The position numbers and the translations under genes were made by a program. A model generated the notes under the pieces. It saw nothing but the letters and a program-made list of their open reading frames with translations. It was not told the origin of the DNA and searched no databases. 64,000 nt of DNA from Rhytidiadelphus loreus. Taxonomy: Eukaryota > Streptophyta > Bryopsida > Hypnales > Hylocomiaceae. The stretch's first letter is position 1, and each line of letters starts with the position of its first letter. The stretch lies in the NCBI GenBank assembly GCA_947034895.1, contig OX344764.1, forward strand, positions 21,018,001 to 21,082,000, given 5' to 3'. Positions 11,342 to 22,406 of this stretch are shown here, in pieces.

Positions 11342-12316
11342 AGTAAGGTGTACTTCATTTACGAATTCTTGCATTCACATGGAAAAAAACATTCACTGAT
11401 GCCATCTTTGACGCCTTCTAAAGGGCTGAAAAATTGTTATTTTACCATGAAATTTTGTTCACAAGATGATCTCTATGATAATAACATGTGTGACAAATTT
11501 CAAGGCCAAAAGATTTGCAAAAAAGAAAATTCACAATCTACCAACTTGTGTAGTTGAGAGAAACAATTTCAATGCTACCAACTCCCACAAATTAAGAAAT
11601 TAAAATTTGGCCATGAAATTTTTGTCATGAGATCATGTTTATGTTGATAACATGTGTGTCAAATTTCAAGTTCAAAGGATTTGCCCATAAAAAGATACTC
11701 AAAATCTACCAACAGAAGTAGTTCATATTAGAAATTATTTCACAACTACACATTTTGGTAGATTTTAAATATCTTTTTCTAGGCAAATCTTTTGAACTAG
11801 AAGTTTTTCAAGCATATTATCAACATAGAGGTGATCTCATGACAAAAATTTCATGATAATTAAAAAAAAATTGTGCCTTGGGAAGGTGTCAAAGTGGGCA
11901 CCACTGAAATTGTTTCTCTCAACTACATTTGTCTGTTGGTAGATTTTGAGTATCTTTTTATGGAAAAATCCTTCGAACTTGAAATTTGACATACATATTA
12001 CCAACATAGAGATGATCTCATGCCAAAAATTTCATGACCAAATTTTAATTTCTCAATTTTTGGGAGTTGGTAGCGTTGAAATTGTTTCTCTCAACTACAC
12101 AAGTATACATGTTGGTAGATTGTGAATATCATTTTATGTGTAAATCTTTTGGCCTTGAAATTTGGCACACATGTTAATAACATAGAGATAATATTGTGAA
12201 AAAAATGTTGTGTTAAAATAACAATTTTTCAGCCCTAGGTAGGGCATCAAAGATGACAATAGAGAATGTTTTTCTCCCTATAAAAGCAAGAATTCGTAAA
12301 TGAAGTACACCTTACT
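11342..12316. repeat. Foldback element, about 1 kb
   Basis: Two long imperfect inverted arms of about 400 bp (11342-11740 and 11920-12316) begin and end at AGTAAGGTGTACTTCATTT. Inner segments recur, including CTACCAAC, TAGTTGAGAGAAACAATTTC and the GATGATCTC/AACATGTGTG motifs, so each arm holds tandem sub-units. It has no ORF of note. The duplicated flank near 20400-20460 matches the left border up to TTTACGAA and then diverges. A transcript would fold into a long hairpin. Confidence 0.75.
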
Positions 12317-12629
12317 ATACACCTTGGTCCCTAACATTTGTGTTGCATGAGTTGTAACCTAACCAAGTGAGCTGTCATAAGTGATAGGAAACAAAGCAGT
12401 CAAACTAGCGAAAATAGGTTGTGGTCAGAAAGAAGTTGGCTACCTTAACCATGCTCAAACCCTTATATAGACGCATGCATAGGCGTACTTAAGGTAGGAG
12501 TTCTATAGACTGTTCACGTTCTGAATGCATCCCCTATCTAGGAATGCATGAGTGACGAGTTCCTTGAAACATCTAATTATCAGTCATGAATTGGGCTCCA
12601 CCGAATTAGAAATTGGGTCAATTGGACAA

Positions 12630-13164
12630 CTGACACCGCCGCCGCCGCCTGTAAATACGCGGAGTACATCCGATGAGTAGGCCTGGCGACAGCAGCAATT
12701 CTTACGAAGCTTTAGATTGAATAACCGTCATCTCTATACTCGTTACGAAGGCGAAATTTTAAGAACTTCGCCAGTTATGCCCGCTTGAAAACCGTAGATC
12801 AAGTACACCAGGTTTTGAGAGCGTTCTGCACTTAAATTTCACACTTGGGGCGCTCTGAAATTACGAAAGTAAGCGAGCATTGCGAAGCTGGAACGATTGA
12901 CGTTTGTCCTGCGTACGTTAAGAAGGTTGTGGTCATGCCTGCAGTGGAATTCACTGTGCTCCGTAGGTGATGAGCATAAGCTTCTCCTCAAGTGAGCAAT
13001 TCGTCAAAAACCCGCGTTGCTGATTGCTCGTAATTATCTGGGTTGCTTGGACGTCGCACGTTCTGTACATTTCTTCAATCTGATCTGATTGACTATTTCT
13101 AGAGGAAGCATCTGACGTTAGGTTTCAACTAGGCAGTACGTACGGGCAGCAGAGCTTCGGCATC
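12630..13164 (+). promoter_or_regulatory. Conserved upstream block of DUF674 copy B
   Basis: This block is shared, diverged, with the regions upstream of copies C, D and E. Shared segments include ACAACTGAC followed by GCCGCC repeats and CTGT/CTGGAA, CATTGCGAAGCTGGAAC, and GAGGTTGTGGTCA-type sequence, ending in ATCATGGAGAAG. The GCCGCC core resembles the GCC box bound by plant ERF factors. No clear TATA box. It probably contains the promoter and 5' leader. Confidence 0.5.
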
Positions 13165-15658
13165 ATGGAGAAGATCTCGAAGAAGACGGCCTCGGAAACT
13201 CGGGAAGAGACCCTGCAGCGCTCGGCTGTGCAAGGCGGTCCCATCATGGACACATTTCCGGTCAGCTTATTCCGCAGCAAGAAATCGGGACAAGTGTTTT
13301 ACTTGGAGGCGGGCAAGGACTTCGTTGACACTATTTTGAGCTTCCTACTTCTTCCGGTCGGCACCATCATCCACATGCTCTCCACAGGTGGAGATTTCCC
13401 AACCCCACCCCTTTGCCCATGAAGTATATGTTCATTACTTTCATTTGCAATTTCTTTGATGAAAAGTCATCTCTTCAATTTGCGCTTAAGGTGAAATAGT
13501 TCTGATATTTTGATATTAGCTAGGCTGTTGAAAACCATTATGGTTTTGGATGAACCAGTTCACACTACTTGAATATAGACGATTTGCAATACAATTACCA
13601 TAGTTTTGCATAGTTTTTCCATAGATCGAAACAAGTCAAAGGAACTTTCAATTGAGAAGATTTTTATTACAAAACTTTTGTCGTAGGGTTCCAAAACCAT
13701 TGCAGAAATATGTCTGTAGAAGTAATTGAAATTTGCCAAAAAGTGAATGTATTGCAACACCAATACACCATTGCAAATTAGCATTAAGAAACATTGCAAT
13801 TTATCATTACTAGACCATTTGAAAATTATTGCAAAGGCGTGGTAATCAGAGAAATTGCAAATGCATGGAACCCAATATGTTGCATTACACTCACTGTCAA
13901 AATACCATTGCAAATTAATGACAGTAAACTATTGCAAAGACCATTATAAATAGCCCGTTCTCCACTAGTGTCAGACGCGCTTCGATTGAGCAACGATTAG
14001 ATTATTCTGTTGGTCTGTTTTAATCATGGCTTTCTAGCCTTGGGCCCTATCGTGACACAACATACATTCCTAGTTCAAATTGAAGAGGAAAGTTTGCTAT
14101 TGAGGATTGTCAAGTTTTGAGCTTCACAGGGAACTGTGAGACCCGCTAAGAAATAGGATGTGCATGTAGATCTCCACTTCCTGATCGAGGATCGGAGTCT
14201 GAGTTATGTATGATGGATTTTAACTTCCTGAACTGTTGATGTTAATAAGGTAATGAGGCAATTGAACGATGAGTTCGGCAAATATGTAACGAACACAAGT
14301 TGATGTATTGCAAGCAATGTTAACGAACAAAATGGTTGTGGTGCCATCAACCCTGGGTGAACATTTTGCACGCTCGGGATTCAATTTGAGGTCCCCTGCG
14401 CGCGGCTTAATTGATGTTTGTGCAATAAACGGACTCGAAATCTTCAGGAATGACATGATGATCAAAGTTTTGCAGGTGTTCCGCAGGAAAAGCCTAATGT
14501 TGCAATTTCGAGCATCTACAAGAGCATCGAGAAGCTAGACAGCGAACTGCTCCACGTTGACAGAAACTGTTTCCTTGCACCACCCACACCGGCAGCCAGC
14601 AACCCATCAGGCTTAACCAAAGCTTCCACATCGACGGGGTTGCTCCGCCTCTGCCAGGACGCCGATGCAAAGAGGTCCAGTCCGCCGAAGAAGAAGCTCG
14701 TCCTACCTAAACAGTTTTACAGATGTTCAAATAACTGCACAAATCTTTCCAGTAATGTAGGAACTCGCTGTTACAGTTGCTCGTCTGGGAATAGGCCTTA
14801 TGGATATGATCTCAAGTACACTTTCCTTGAAGGCCCGTATTCTCTCTCAGCCGAAGACGTCCAAAGACTGGATGATTTGGTAGCAGAGCAAGAGCCAGTG
14901 GAGGACTGTAACCGCGCCACTGGACCAGGATTTGTGAAGGAGAATATTACGTTTATGGTTACTAATAAATTGGAGATCATGCCTTCCATTACGGTTGAAA
15001 TCATGAGCGTGCTTAAGGAAATGAAAGTCAATTCCTTGGCCGACTTGGACAGTAAGAAAATCACCGTGACCATCACTCAGGTAAGATGCAAGGTCTTCAC
15101 ACAGATGTGACATTCAGAATTTTTATTACTGGTTTCTGATTAATTCGTGTAATTTTAGACTCTAATGCTTCTATCCATGTAGTTCACCGAAATGGCAATT
15201 GGCAGAATTGAAATTATTGTGGTATCGGTTTGTTAGTGAAGAGATTTCCTGGCAATTTTGGATTTTGGATTTGGATTTGTTTAGATTACTACCGGTGGTC
15301 TCAAGTGTGATTTGCGTTGTTTCTTGAGTTGCTTAAAGCACTTCTAATTGTGCTAGAAATTCAAATTTAACTTCGCGGAATTAGTGAATTTTTTGCTAAC
15401 TTTAGTCACATTTGTGAGCACTGATACTACCTGATTGAACTTGACGGGTATGAATTGGTGGATGCTGACATAAATGTCCAGGTGCTGCAGTTACTTGGAT
15501 CTGCACTGACCTCCAACAGCTGCCTCAACGACGTCTTTGGAACTGGAGACACTAGTAGAATTACAGGAAAACCTACCGCCTCGGAAATGCATGATGATGA
15601 TGATGATGCTACTGCGAAAAAAGTCCAAGGGCTCTTAATTCCTTGTGACGAGCAGTAG
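13165..15658 (+). CDS. DUF674 family protein, copy B (3 exons, extended C-terminus)
   Basis: Exons 13165-13387, 14476-15080 and 15482-15658 join in the same phases as the other copies to about 334 residues, the longest of the cluster. Exon 1 has SLFRSKKSGQVFYLEAGKDF. Exon 2 has a more diverged, longer middle part (GVPQEKPNVAISSIYKSIEK, a Pro/Ser/Lys-rich stretch, then a zinc-like region with CSNNC and CYSC) and ends FVKENITFMVTNKLEIMPS to ITVTITQ. Exon 3 starts VLQLLGSALTSNSCLNDVFG but then reads on for about 36 residues, including an aspartate run encoded by a GAT repeat, to a TAG. Intron 1 (1.09 kb) is swollen by the CACTA element at 13563-13970. The frame is intact throughout. Molecular function unknown. 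Confidence 0.84.
13563..13970. mobile_element. Small CACTA element in intron 1 of copy B
   Basis: The element starts CACTACTTG and ends CCACTAGTG, with a 3-bp duplication TCA at 13560-13562 and 13971-13973. Many subterminal copies of TTGCAAT/ATTGCAA are present on both sides, as usual for CACTA transposase-binding regions. It is 408 bp with no transposase. A diverged left end of the same type remains in intron 1 of copy D (from 22824). Confidence 0.75.
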
Positions 15659-15861
15659 CTTTTCATATCCAAAGACATGCCTAGACATTTTGACGTTCGC
15701 CGTCAGCACCGCTTGTAATTAGAGGATTTCGGTTAATTAATGATGCACATGTAGATTGAAAGCTTTGCAATGCTTCGGCAGTTTTTGTAAGAGTGCTACC
15801 TTGAATATAAATGTGTAAAGTACAGATTTTCGCTGTCTTTGAACCGAGGACTCTACAAATA

Positions 15862-15956
15862 TAGTCAATTTTGTTAAAATGGCGGCATTTTTTTGCCATT
15901 TTAATGGAATGTGGTGCCATTATACTGGAATACCTCCATTTTAACGAAATTGACTA
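15862..15956. mobile_element. 95-bp Tc1/mariner-type MITE
   Basis: The inverted ends are TAGTCAATTTTGTTAAAATG and the near-inverse CATTTTAACGAAATTGACTA, with TA duplicated at 15860-15861 and 15957-15958. The duplicated DNA near 19315-19325 reads CTACAAATAGG without the insert. Confidence 0.75.
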
Positions 15957-15959
15957 TAA

Positions 15960-17039
15960 ATAGAAAACTTAAGTATTCACTCCGAATGCGCAATGTAGGA
16001 ATTTTGGAAAATCATTGAGAGCTATCAGTAAAGTTTGATGATCTCAGCTTCTAATCACACGTACTAAAGCTAGCAACATCTCAGACTGGAACCCGTGACT
16101 GGAACTTCATAATATGCTCTCTGGTCCCGATTTAATATCAACCACAGAGCCATTTTGCAGTATTAATGATTGAGGCTCTTGTTGAATTGCCTGTTAGTCC
16201 ACGAAGATTTTACACAACCCACAACGTAACAATGCATTTCATGGCAGAAATTTCCACTGCACCATAATCCAAACAGCAGTAGATAACTAGAAAACCTTCA
16301 CAAATGTACTCAATTAATTCGGCCAAAATGCCAGTGAACCAAGCAATTCAGAATGAAATATCTTACACTACCATCATAAGGCGACTAAATACTTCGATCG
16401 ATTGTGAAGCGAAGTAAGCTTAACACCCACCATTCTTTCCAGTAACTCACGGCACACCAATATTCGTTGTCCATTTGGACAGAATGTATGAAAGAAAATG
16501 TTTAACTAAGCCGACCGTACGTGGTTGAGTTCATACTCTAGATCGTCTGAGAAACATAAGTTGTAAGCTTATCAAACACTAAGCTAACGAAGTTGGTTCT
16601 AAACTACAAAGCGACAGACTACAATAATGAGCGTAATTGGGAATTCGTGTCCGAGAAGCTATATCCTACTTCACTTGAGACCTAGAAAAAATGAAGAACT
16701 GTCTAGATCCGACCTCCAAATCACTGTAAGTAGGAATATGAAAATTACATTCAAATTCCTTCGTCAGTCACGTACTATGGCCGCCAAGTCATGACTGTTA
16801 ACTGTTTGCAATTTAACCGTGGTGGTAATTGGGTAATTTGTAATGTCTTCCCCCCTCTCTCTCCACGCATTTATACATTCATGCCATAAACTACATTGCA
16901 TGAATTCAAATGCAAGTGAACCTGGTAACCTACGTCAGGCAGACCTCGGATCTATCATATAGTGTTCACTCTTGAATTTTGGCGGTTGATTGCCGTCCTT
17001 CATTGAAGGTTACATACCTTTCCTTCAAAAAAAAAAGAA
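15960..17039. other. Spacer duplicated at about 19370-20170 and 21350-21500
   Basis: No gene seen. From about 15990 to 16600 it is similar to 19370-20165 (shared AAATCATTGAGA.CTATCA, TCTTACACTACCATCAT and GAAAGAAAATGTTTAACT). From about 16880 it is similar to 21350 onward. This is a segmental duplication of DUF674 flanks. Confidence 0.6.
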
Positions 17040-17904
17040 TAAGTTCGATGGATCAATTTGAGAACTGCCGCCGCCGCCTGGAAGTGCCGGTTAGTACGTC
17101 CAGTTAGTTCATCCGATCGATAAGTTGGCTTGAATTGGCGGCGGTAAGCAAAAACAATATGTGATCCGTTACGAAACACCCCGATCGATAAATGAATTCA
17201 CTCATTCATGCCATAGTCAATGAAAAGTATCTCCTTGTCCAATAAATTATCCTGGCCATGCCGTCGCTCAGTACGGAATGGAAGAAGAACCATCTGGACA
17301 GCATAAGCCAACTCATTCGCTTCAAGGAACATGCGTGCATTAGATAATGAATTCTCTTAAGTTATACGGTACAGAAAGATTTCTAGCGAGCTAGCTCCCC
17401 AGGAAAATATACCGTACTTACTAACATAAGTTTAGCTTGAATAATTAACCGCCATCCCCGCCTATATTCCTTAAGGAGGAGTCTAAATTTCAAGAAATCC
17501 ACGCTTTAATTTCCCAAATGCATGCCTCGAACCGTAGAGCTACACCTACTTTGTAGAGTGTTGTGCTCTTAAATTTCACACTTTTGGCAATCTGAAGTTA
17601 CGGAAGTAAGCTAAGTTGGCATTGCGAAGCTGGAACGATTGACGTTCTGGGAACCTTGATGAGGTTGTGGTCACGCCGTGGAATTCAGTAGCCAGCAGAC
17701 GTGTGATAAACATAAGATAATTCTCAATTTAGCAAATCAACAAACGCGACTCAGTGTTACTGATTGCTCATAGTTATCTGGGCAGCTTGAATTGGAGCTC
17801 TCTCGTTCTTTACATCCAGTATACACATTCCGATCAGAGTGACCCAAGGGAAGCATCTTACATTTCAGACAGACTAGTGCGCTTCTACCAACACAAGCAT
17901 TCGA
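17040..17904 (+). promoter_or_regulatory. Upstream block of the broken copy C
   Basis: Colinear with the block before copy D (21530-22406), with the GCCGCCGCC motif, CATTGCGAAGCTGGAACGATTGACG and TATACACATTCCGATCAGAGTGACCC. It is now attached to a truncated gene and so is probably inert or misdirected. Confidence 0.5.
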
Positions 17905-17960
17905 GATCGTGGAGAAGACCTCGAAGAAGACGGCCTCGGAAACTCTGGAAGAGACCCTGA
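17905..17960 (+). pseudogene. DUF674 copy C, decapitated exon 1 remnant
   Basis: The start context reads GAGATCGTGGAGAAGACC, so the ATG used in the other copies is GTG. The next codons (EKTSKKTASETLEETLK) follow the family, but homology stops at about 17965, where unrelated repeat DNA (similar to about 7586 onward) begins. Start loss plus truncation make it a pseudogene. Confidence 0.82.
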
Positions 17961-17964
17961 AGAA

Positions 17965-19896
17965 TTACTTTCTAGAATGAAGGTCACCATTAATAATGAA
18001 ACATGGTGTAAGGTAGCAACACCCATAATCGTCACTGTACCCATAACCATCGCCTCTAAACTCTTTGAAAAATCCTGGGAAGTAAATAGATGTGATTATA
18101 AGGATGTACTACATCTTAATATCAAATCTTAGTGTTGGTATTAGGTGCATTTGTAGTGGGCTCTTTAAAAATTCACAACTTACACTCACCGTGTTCAAAA
18201 AATACATTTCAAAGTGCATTGGAATTCTTTTTCTCTTGCTAGTAGGTTCCAATAATTATTTGGATGTCTATTATTAGACATCATGTCCAAAACCCTTAAA
18301 TTGATGGTTATGGGTGGATGGGTGATGCTACAGAATGTATAGCAATGTTTTCAATACTTTTAGATATAATGGTCATCAATGTGCTTTTCTCAAGCCTTTT
18401 TTCCATCTTTTGTTGCAAATTTGAGGTGAATCTTTTGTGAGGTTGGTAGTACAATAAGCCTATATTTGTGTATTTTTCATGCATCAATGTCAACAACATT
18501 GTAAACACTTACTATTAGAAAATTCTAAATTCTTGCAATACCATTAGTGGATTGTCCTAATTTTTTGCACACCCATTGTTTCTCATTCATTCTCAAATTT
18601 GGCATGATTACTTTTTTCACTTCCACTCCTCTATCTTCAATAATCCCACCTCTACTCGTGATTTTGTCTATATTCTTGTTGTGACCAAAACAACTTTAGG
18701 ATTTGAAGAGTTACTCAATATATACAAGTTTACCCATTGTCAGAGAAGCAACTCTAGCTAGAATCCTCAATTCACCAAAAAAACATCAATAATCATTTGA
18801 TCTTAATTCTTTTACATCAATGGTAATTTTAGGTGACCTAATTATAAATCTAATTTTTTTTAACAAAATTATATAATGTAACAAAAAAATGTGTTGCCTT
18901 GTACTTCACCTCCCCTTGCTTATCAAAAATCCATAGCTGTCAATTTGGATGGAGAAAATTCAAATCCCCCATCAAAAATCTCCATCAATTGATTCAATTT
19001 ATCCTAAAAAACTTCTATGACTTTAAACCTCAATTGTCGATCTAGAAGGAAAAAATTTGAACTTCCCTCCCCTATTATTGATCTTCACAAACAAATTTAT
19101 ATTGATATACTTACCTAATACTAATTATATAGAATACTACATATCGAATACTTGAAGACATTGTATACATAATATTAATATGGTGTAATATACTCGGGTG
19201 TACATCCAGATCGAAAGCTTTGCAATGCATGCATAGGCCAGTTTTTGTAAGAGTGCTACTTGAATTTAAATGTGTGTAGTGCACATTAATTTTCGTTGTT
19301 TTTGAACATGACACTACAAATAGGAACTCCAGTTTAACTATTGGCTCCAAGTGGGTTGTGTATGTATTTTGGAAAATCATTGAGAACTATCAATAAAGTT
19401 TGATGATTTGAGGTTCTATTTCACACGTACGTACTGGTCAAAGCTCGCAACATCTCACACACTGGAACTTCATGTATGCTATCTGGGATTGAATATCAAC
19501 CATAGAGCCATTTAATTTGCAGTTACTGTACAATTAAATTATTAATGATGGAGGCTCTTATTGAATTGCCTGAGTGTTCGTCGACGAAGATTATACACAG
19601 CGTGACATTCAATGCTTTTTTATGGCAGCAATTTCCACTGCACCATAGTCCAAACAGCAGTAAGTTAGATTAATACTAGAAAAGCTTCACAAACATACTC
19701 AATTTAATCAGGTCAGATTTCTAGGGAAACAAAAAATTCAGATTGAAATGAGATATCTTACACTACCATCATGAGGCAACTAGTTATAGACTTAGATCGA
19801 TTGTAGAGCAAAGCAACACCCACAATTATTCTTTCCAGTAACTCACGGTACACCAATACTGATTCATTGACAATGTATGAAAGAAAATGTTTAACT
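17965..19896. other. Repeat-derived spacer
   Basis: 17965-18800 resembles 7586-7720 plus 9000-9540. 19200-19896 resembles 15740-16500. I see no gene between them. Confidence 0.5.
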
Positions 19897-20093
19897 CACT
19901 AGAAGAAAACTGCGTTACAATCCCTGAAAACACGTCACCTTGTTTTTGTTAAGTTTTCGTTTCAAAACGCAGTCAAAACGCGGAAAAACGCTTATTCTGT
20001 ATTTTTTTGCATTTTGACTGCGTTTTGAAACGAAAACTTAACAAAAACAAGGTGACGTGTTTTCAGGGATTGTAACGCAATTTTCTTCTAGTG
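19897..20093. mobile_element. 197-bp hairpin CACTA MITE
   Basis: The ends are CACTAGAAGAAAA and its inverse, flanked by a 3-bp duplication ACT (19894-19896 and 20094-20096). The two arms of about 80 bp are almost perfectly complementary, so the element is nearly one long palindrome. The paralogous site at about 16507 (GTTTAACTAAGCCG) is empty, so insertion came after the duplication. Confidence 0.88.
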
Positions 20094-20164
20094 ACTACAA
20101 CCGATCGTGGTTGAGTTCTTACTCTCGACCGTCTTAAGAAACATAAGTTGTAAGCTTATCAAAC

Positions 20165-21350
20165 TCTAAGCATAGTTCCAATATGCATTTGGTGAGGAGA
20201 AAAATCCCTCTGGTATAGAAATAGATTTGAGGAGGGTTCTAGAAATTTTTCCTTTTTTTTCCACAGAAAACGAAATACTTATGAATTTTTTTCGTAAAGA
20301 TTCCCTTCAATCCATTCTTGTTATACAGGACACTGCATTTCCAACCATAGACTGATTAGAAAATTGATCATACTTCAAAGTAGGTGATAATTGTGGCTTC
20401 AAATGTACATCTTGTGATCATTGTATGAACTCAATGTACAGTGCTCTACATTTCATTTACGAAATTTGAGATTAGGAGAATTTTGGAAGGCTTGTGTGCG
20501 CTAAAAAATGAACGGAATTTTGAATTTTGAATTGCGTTGGAATCACACTGAAGTCTACTTTGTCATCATTACAAACACACATATGTAATTGAAAATCATA
20601 CAAAGAGTTTGATGTTTTTCATACACTATTGTACTATTCAGTGTTGCCAACATTTGTGAAAATTACAACTTGTATTCAATGATATATATAAGAAACTAAC
20701 CTTCACAATTGCTTTAGAGATACTTATTCCCAAACCACTTGAATTTCTTGTATGATTTCTTTCTTTTTCTTCACCCAATTGCAAAAAATCTTTGACTATC
20801 CTCTAAAGGTTCTTTATGAAATGGTAGATAGTGTATAAAAAGAATCCAAATTGTTGTATGATTTTAAACTAAGCGCTCCGATGTCCAGTTTTTGGACGAT
20901 GAACAGATTGGAATTGACATTTATTTCTCATTACTACTTCAATTGGATGAAAGTCATTCTAATTTGTGGAGATACTTTACGTACAAAGTTGTTGTCCTAT
21001 CTAATGGTTGGGTTTTGGTGCACATTAGAGTACTTATTTTTCTAAAATTACAAATGTGGGAAGTATGTCAAGTGGTTGACCAAGCCAAAATTGCATTGAT
21101 TCTAGTTCAAAATTGGATTTGCAAAAACGAGGTCATAGATTTAAAGAACACAAAAATTTGAAAAAAATCATTGAGTGTATGAAGAGAACCTTATTTCATT
21201 TCAAATCCATTCCAACAAGTTTTACTCAAAAAATATGATAATATTTTGTTTGTAATCAAATTTAGAAGGAATTCTAGAAATTTTCTTTCAAAGTTTATAA
21301 AAGAAAAATATTGGTAATAGCATTGGTGAATCTAACCGTCCGGATGGAAT
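20165..21350. other. Spacer, start homologous to 11060-11350
   Basis: 20180-20460 matches about 11070-11365 (TTTGG.GAGGAGAAAAATCCC, CTTCAAATGTACATCTTGTGATCATT). No gene is recognised in the rest. Confidence 0.5.
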
Positions 21351-21529
21351 CTAAAACTACATTGCATGAATTCAAATGCAAGTGAACCTCGTAACCTACG
21401 TCTGTCAGGCAGACCTCGGATCTATCATTGATAGTGTTCACTCTTGAATTTTGGCGGTTGCTTGCCCTCCTTAATTGAAGGTTACTTACCTTTCCTTCAA
21501 AGGAAAAAAGAATAAGTTCGATGCATTTA

Positions 21530-22406
21530 TGAATTGGGCTCCACTGAATGAGCAAGTGGATCAATTTGACAACTGACGCTGCCGCCGCCTGGAAGTGTTG
21601 GTTTGTACGTCCAGCTAGTTCATCCGATACGCTGGCTTGGCGGCAGCAAGCGAAAACAGTATGTGATCCGTTGCGAAATATCCTGATCAATAAATGAATT
21701 CACTCATTCATCCCATACTCATTGAAAAGTATCTCCATTTCCAACAAATTATCCTGGCCATGCCGTCACTCAGTACGAAATGGAAGAAGAATCATCCAGC
21801 ATAAGCCAACTCATTCGCTTCAAGGAACATGCGTGTATTAAGTTAGATAATTAATTCTCTTAAGTTCTACGGTACAGAAAGATTTCTAGCGAGCTAGCTC
21901 CCACCAATATATCCTTACTAACTTAATTAACATAAGTTTAGCTTGAATAATTAACCGCCATCCCCGCCTATATTCCTTAAGGAGAAGTCTAAATTTCAAG
22001 AAATCCACGCTTTTCTCAAATGCATGCCTGGAACCGTAGAGCTACACCTACTTTGTAGAGTTTTGTGCTCTTAAATTTCACACTTTGGGCAATCTGAAGT
22101 TACGGAAGTAAGCTAAGATTGGCATTGCGAAGCTGGAACGATTGACGTTCTGAGAACCTTGATGAGGTTGTGGTCACGCCGTGGAATTCAGTAGCCAACA
22201 GACGTGTGATAAACATAAGATAATTCTCAATTGAGCAAATCATCAAACGCGAGTGTTATTGATTGCTCATAGTTATCTGAGTAGCTTGGAGCTCTCTCGT
22301 TCTTTACATCCAGTATACACATTACGATCAGAGTGACCCAGGGGAAGCTAGCATCTTACATTTCAGACAGACTAGTGCTCTTTTACTATCACAAGCATTT
22401 GAGATC
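21530..22406 (+). promoter_or_regulatory. Conserved upstream block of DUF674 copy D
   Basis: Highly similar to 17040-17904, and less so to the blocks before copies B and E. It contains GACGCTGCCGCCGCCTGGAAG (near 21575), CATTGCGAAGCTGGAACGAT (near 22125) and GTATACACATTACGATCAGA just upstream of the leader. It likely carries the promoter; no TATA box is evident. Confidence 0.5.
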
